DNA from: Ascarosepion bandense
Taxonomy: Eukaryota; Mollusca; Cephalopoda; Sepiida; Sepiidae
DNA: 64,000 bases
Direction: 5' to 3'
Assembly (NCBI GenBank): GCA_037127315.1
Contig: JBBBDQ010001920.1
Location: 124,001 to 188,000 of the forward strand
Shown: piece by piece, positions 63,501 to 64,000 of the stretch
How positions within the stretch are numbered: the first letter of the stretch is position 1
Layout of the letters: each line of letters begins with the position of its first letter
Translations under genes and position numbers: made by a program
Notes under the pieces: model-generated
What the model was told of the DNA's origin: nothing
What the model saw: the letters and a program-made list of their open reading frames with translations, nothing else
Database searches by the model: none

Positions 63501-64000
63501 CCTGAAACCTGTTCTTTTATTGCCCTTTCTCTCACTAAAGTCTTCTCATTCTCTTCCACTCCCAGTAACCCCTTGTATCTTAGTGGCATTATCACTCATC
63601 TTCTGTCTTTCTGAAACCTGTCTTTATTGCCCTTTCTCCTCACTAAAGTCTTCATTCTCTTCCAATCCCAGTAACCCCTTGCATCTTAGTGGCATCATCA
63701 CCATTTTCTGTCTTCCTGAAACCTGTTCTTTTTTATTGTCATTTTTCCTCACTAAAGTCTTCTCATTCTCTTCCAATCCCAGTAACCCCTTGCATCTTAG
63801 TGGCATTATCACAATCTTTTGTCTTCCTGAAACCTGTTCTTTTATTGCCCTTTCTCCTCACAAAAGTCTTCTCATTCTCTTCCACTCCCAGAATCCCTTG
63901 CATCTTAGTGGCATTATCACAATCTTTTGTCTTCCTGAAACCTGTTCTTTTATTGCCCTTTCTCCCTCACTAAAGTCTTCTCATTCTCTTCCAATCCCAG

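Larger units (their letters stand above)
49741..64000 (+). repeat. 109-bp satellite, about 130 units, LINE-A 3'-end derived, continues past window
   Basis: The unit is 'cctttctcctcactaaagtc', 'ttctcattctcttccactcc', 'cagtaaccccttgcatctta', 'gtggcattatcaccatcttc', 'tgtcttcctgaaacctgttc', 'ttttattgc'. 'tcctcac' recurs at 49981, 50090, 50199 and 50308, exactly 109 bp apart. About 18-20 bp are deleted in a minority of units ('gttctttttaaagtcttctc'). A 1616-bp higher-order period is visible from about 50.7 kb. Units resemble the LINE-A tail, including 'accccctg...agtggcattaat'. The many open frames on both strands follow from a stop-poor unit and are not genes. Confidence 0.96.

Noticed and set aside
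49741..64000. Dozens of 60-140-codon open frames on both strands, with repeated peptides such as SSVFLKPVLLLSF or RTGFRKTEDGDNATKMQG.
   Set aside because: They arise from a stop-poor 109-bp tandem unit read in rotating frames. There is no start context, no conservation independent of the DNA repeat, and the frames break with every indel.
1..64000. A previously undescribed multi-gene system (defence, biosynthetic or toxin cluster).
   Set aside because: No set of intact, co-oriented or functionally related genes is present; all recognisable coding sequence is decayed transposon protein.

Overview
This window looks like intergenic DNA from a repeat-rich metazoan genome, most probably a mollusc and plausibly a cephalopod. 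It is AT-rich and has no operons, no bacterial-style genes and no open reading frame that reads as an intact host protein. It is packed with decayed copies of non-LTR retrotransposons, tRNA- and 5S-derived SINEs, Tc1/mariner transposons, Helitron-like elements, a Penelope-like reverse transcriptase remnant, microsatellites and long tandem arrays. The cephalopod assignment is an inference from remembered repeat families, not a database result. I found no host gene, CRISPR array, intact tRNA gene or functional rRNA gene.

Layout. 0-8.4 kb: fragments of two LINE families, called here LINE-A (RT C-terminal part plus a C/T-rich 3' tail) and LINE-B (RTE-like C-terminus with a GAA-rich tail). They are cut by a probable solo LTR, a 122-131 bp VNTR, a mariner-type DD37D element (3910-4994), a chimeric 5S-tRNA SINE (5114-5619) and a Helitron-like element (6720-7511). 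8.6-13.3 kb: a tRNA-Leu-like relic, a 174-bp satellite, an 84-bp AT satellite and LINE-B remnants. 13.3-20 kb: a Tc1-type MITE, a 136-bp near-perfect palindrome, a LINE-B insertion with a 10-bp target duplication, and repeated LINE-B tails. 20-29.5 kb: Helitron-like copies, a 30-bp minisatellite, a LINE-A reverse transcriptase relic, a shuffled Tc1 tandem and an isolated Tc1 N-terminus. 30-36 kb: microsatellites, a hairpin, a complete Helitron-like element and a GATA array. 36-41.5 kb: SINE dimers and a mariner relic fused to a Penelope-like RT relic. 41.6-49.7 kb: a 31-bp minisatellite, a 131-bp satellite grown from LINE-A coding sequence and organised in 5-mer higher-order repeats, SINEs and a polypyrimidine tract.

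49.74-64 kb is one uninterrupted tandem array of a 109-bp unit, about 130 copies, running off the window end. It begins exactly where a LINE-A copy enters its 3' tail, so it appears to be an expanded LINE 3' end. It has a 1616-bp higher-order period. A central block (about 53.45-61.75 kb) is full of one-to-few-base indels, which suggests a change in assembly quality.

Taken together the window is a record of nested insertions. Several elements can be delimited to the base by target-site duplications or reconstructed empty sites: the mariner, the 5S-tRNA SINE, two LINE/SINE insertions and two Helitron-like copies. Two satellites can be traced to LINE-A. No pathway or gene cooperation can be claimed.
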